This document shows, in pieces, positions 6,582-7,263 of a stretch of 7,263 bases of DNA. The notes below the pieces were generated by a model. The model had not been told where the DNA came from, did not search any database, and saw nothing but the letters and a program-made list of their open reading frames with translations. Each line of letters opens with the position of its first letter. Within the stretch, counting starts at the first letter, position 1. Both the position numbers and the translations under genes were made by a program. The DNA comes from Saprospirales bacterium (lineage in GTDB: Bacteria; Bacteroidota; Bacteroidia; Chitinophagales; Saprospiraceae): NCBI GenBank assembly GCA_003559985.1, contig PWJP01000102.1, positions 1-7,263 of the forward strand, in the 5' to 3' direction.

Positions 6582-7263
6582 ATGCCGGAATACAAGACAA
6601 AGAGGTTTTTCCAAATAGGATTTTTAAGGATTATCCCAGGGCTGACCATATTTCTATTCTGTAATGCGCAGAATATTCTTTCGCAGGAGCGCAAGTCCTT
6701 TGAGTTTGAAGGACTGGAGCGCCATTTTTTGGTAGAGGTGCCGGAAAAAATGTACGGTGAGTCGGGCTACCCCATTGTTGTTGCACTCCACGGATTCACT
6801 CAAAGTGCCCGCAGGATATCCAATTATTCGGGATTTATGGAAATGGCGAGTGAAGAGGGTTTTATCGCTGTTTTTCCTCAGGGTATTCAGGCCTCCTGGA
6901 ATTTTGGTATCAATCTCAATGAGGTGGATGATGTTGCTTTTCTCTCCTCCATGTTGGACAGTCTGGAAAAATGGTACCCCGTGGATTCAGAGCGTATTTA
7001 TTTTTGCGGATTTTCCAATGGGGCATTTATGAGTTTTGAAATGGCCTGCCACATGAGTCACCGAATTGCGGCCATAGCCTCCGTGGGTGGTAGTATGGGC
7101 CGTTCTCAAATCCTTGATTGCGAACCGGAATACCCCGTGGGGATCATGATGGTGCACGGAAATGACGACAGGGTAATCTTATTCGAGGGGCAGTCATGGG
7201 TCAAACCGGTCGAAGAGGTTACGGACCACTGGGTGCTGCAAAATGGCTGCAATATGATGCGGG
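6582..7263 (+). CDS. Secreted LpqC / PHB-depolymerase-family serine esterase, N-terminal 227 codons
   Basis: This is an alpha/beta-hydrolase of the polyhydroxybutyrate depolymerase / feruloyl-acetylxylan esterase type (LpqC, COG3509). The family cleaves ester bonds in polymers or on plant-type polysaccharides; the substrate here cannot be told. Residues 1-29 form a signal peptide (KTKRFFQIGFLR, then IIPGLTIFLF, likely cleavage after CNA). The oxyanion-side HG is at H70-G71. FPQG and SWNFG follow, then the family motif VDDVAFL (115-121) and ERIYFCGFSNG, with nucleophile S145 in G-F-S-N-G. HGNDDRV places the probable catalytic Asp at D196. The catalytic His should lie beyond the window, so completeness cannot be judged. 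ATG 6582 is the first ATG after an in-frame stop at 6528 and directly precedes the signal peptide; a TTG at 6573 is a less likely start. The gene is divergent from the T9SS cargo gene. Confidence 0.92.
   Translation, partial: MPEYKTKRFFQIGFLRIIPGLTIFLFCNAQNILSQERKSFEFEGLERHFLVEVPEKMYGESGYPIVVALHGFTQSARRISNYSGFMEMASEEGFIAVFPQGIQASWNFGINLNEVDDVAFLSSMLDSLEKWYPVDSERIYFCGFSNGAFMSFEMACHMSHRIAAIASVGGSMGRSQILDCEPEYPVGIMMVHGNDDRVILFEGQSWVKPVEEVTDHWVLQNGCNMMR

Noticed and set aside
6757..7032. Plus-strand open frame of 91 codons overlapping the esterase gene.
   Set aside because: The other frame carries the signal peptide, HG motif, GFSNG nucleophile elbow and HGNDD motif, so this is an alternative-frame shadow.

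Overview
The window looks like chromosomal DNA from a Bacteroidota species. Three things suggest this. There is a type B type IX secretion sorting domain (CHU_C, gliding-motility-associated) at the end of a large secreted protein. Perfect TAnnTTTG (-7) promoter motifs lie upstream of two genes, and Shine-Dalgarno sequences are largely absent. Base composition is moderate. A marine or Saprospira-like lineage is possible, but nothing here fixes the family.

Layout: (1) 1-964, minus strand: the first 321 codons of phosphoglycerate kinase (pgk), cut by the window edge. (2) 965-1161: divergent intergenic region with a perfect -7 element. (3) 1162-3387, plus: a predicted lipoprotein with an N-terminal helical/TPR-like region, seven calcium-loop (FG-GAP/VCBS) repeats and a C-terminal ASPIC/UnbV domain, so a CRTAC1-family protein. 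The best start is a GTG giving a clean lipoprotein signal. (4) 3525-4118, plus: a small exported, cysteine-containing protein of unknown family whose frame is broken by one in-frame TAA (3714-3716). It is otherwise open through to 4118. (5) 4119-4373: convergent intergenic region with an AT-rich inverted repeat. (6) 4374-6494, minus: a 706-residue secreted protein with about seven Ig/PKD-like repeats and a CHU_C sorting domain. (7) 6495-6581: short divergent promoter region. (8) 6582 to the window end, plus: the first 227 codons of a secreted LpqC/PHB-depolymerase-type serine esterase.

Apart from pgk, every gene encodes a protein predicted to be exported: a lipoprotein, a small Sec-type protein, a T9SS cargo and a signal-peptide esterase. 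No operon is evident, since most genes are divergent or convergent and probably transcribed separately. I see no mobile element, CRISPR array, tRNA or rRNA. The most unusual item is the interrupted small gene, whose downstream half carries a twin C-x10-C cysteine pattern. I do not see a clear new multi-gene system.
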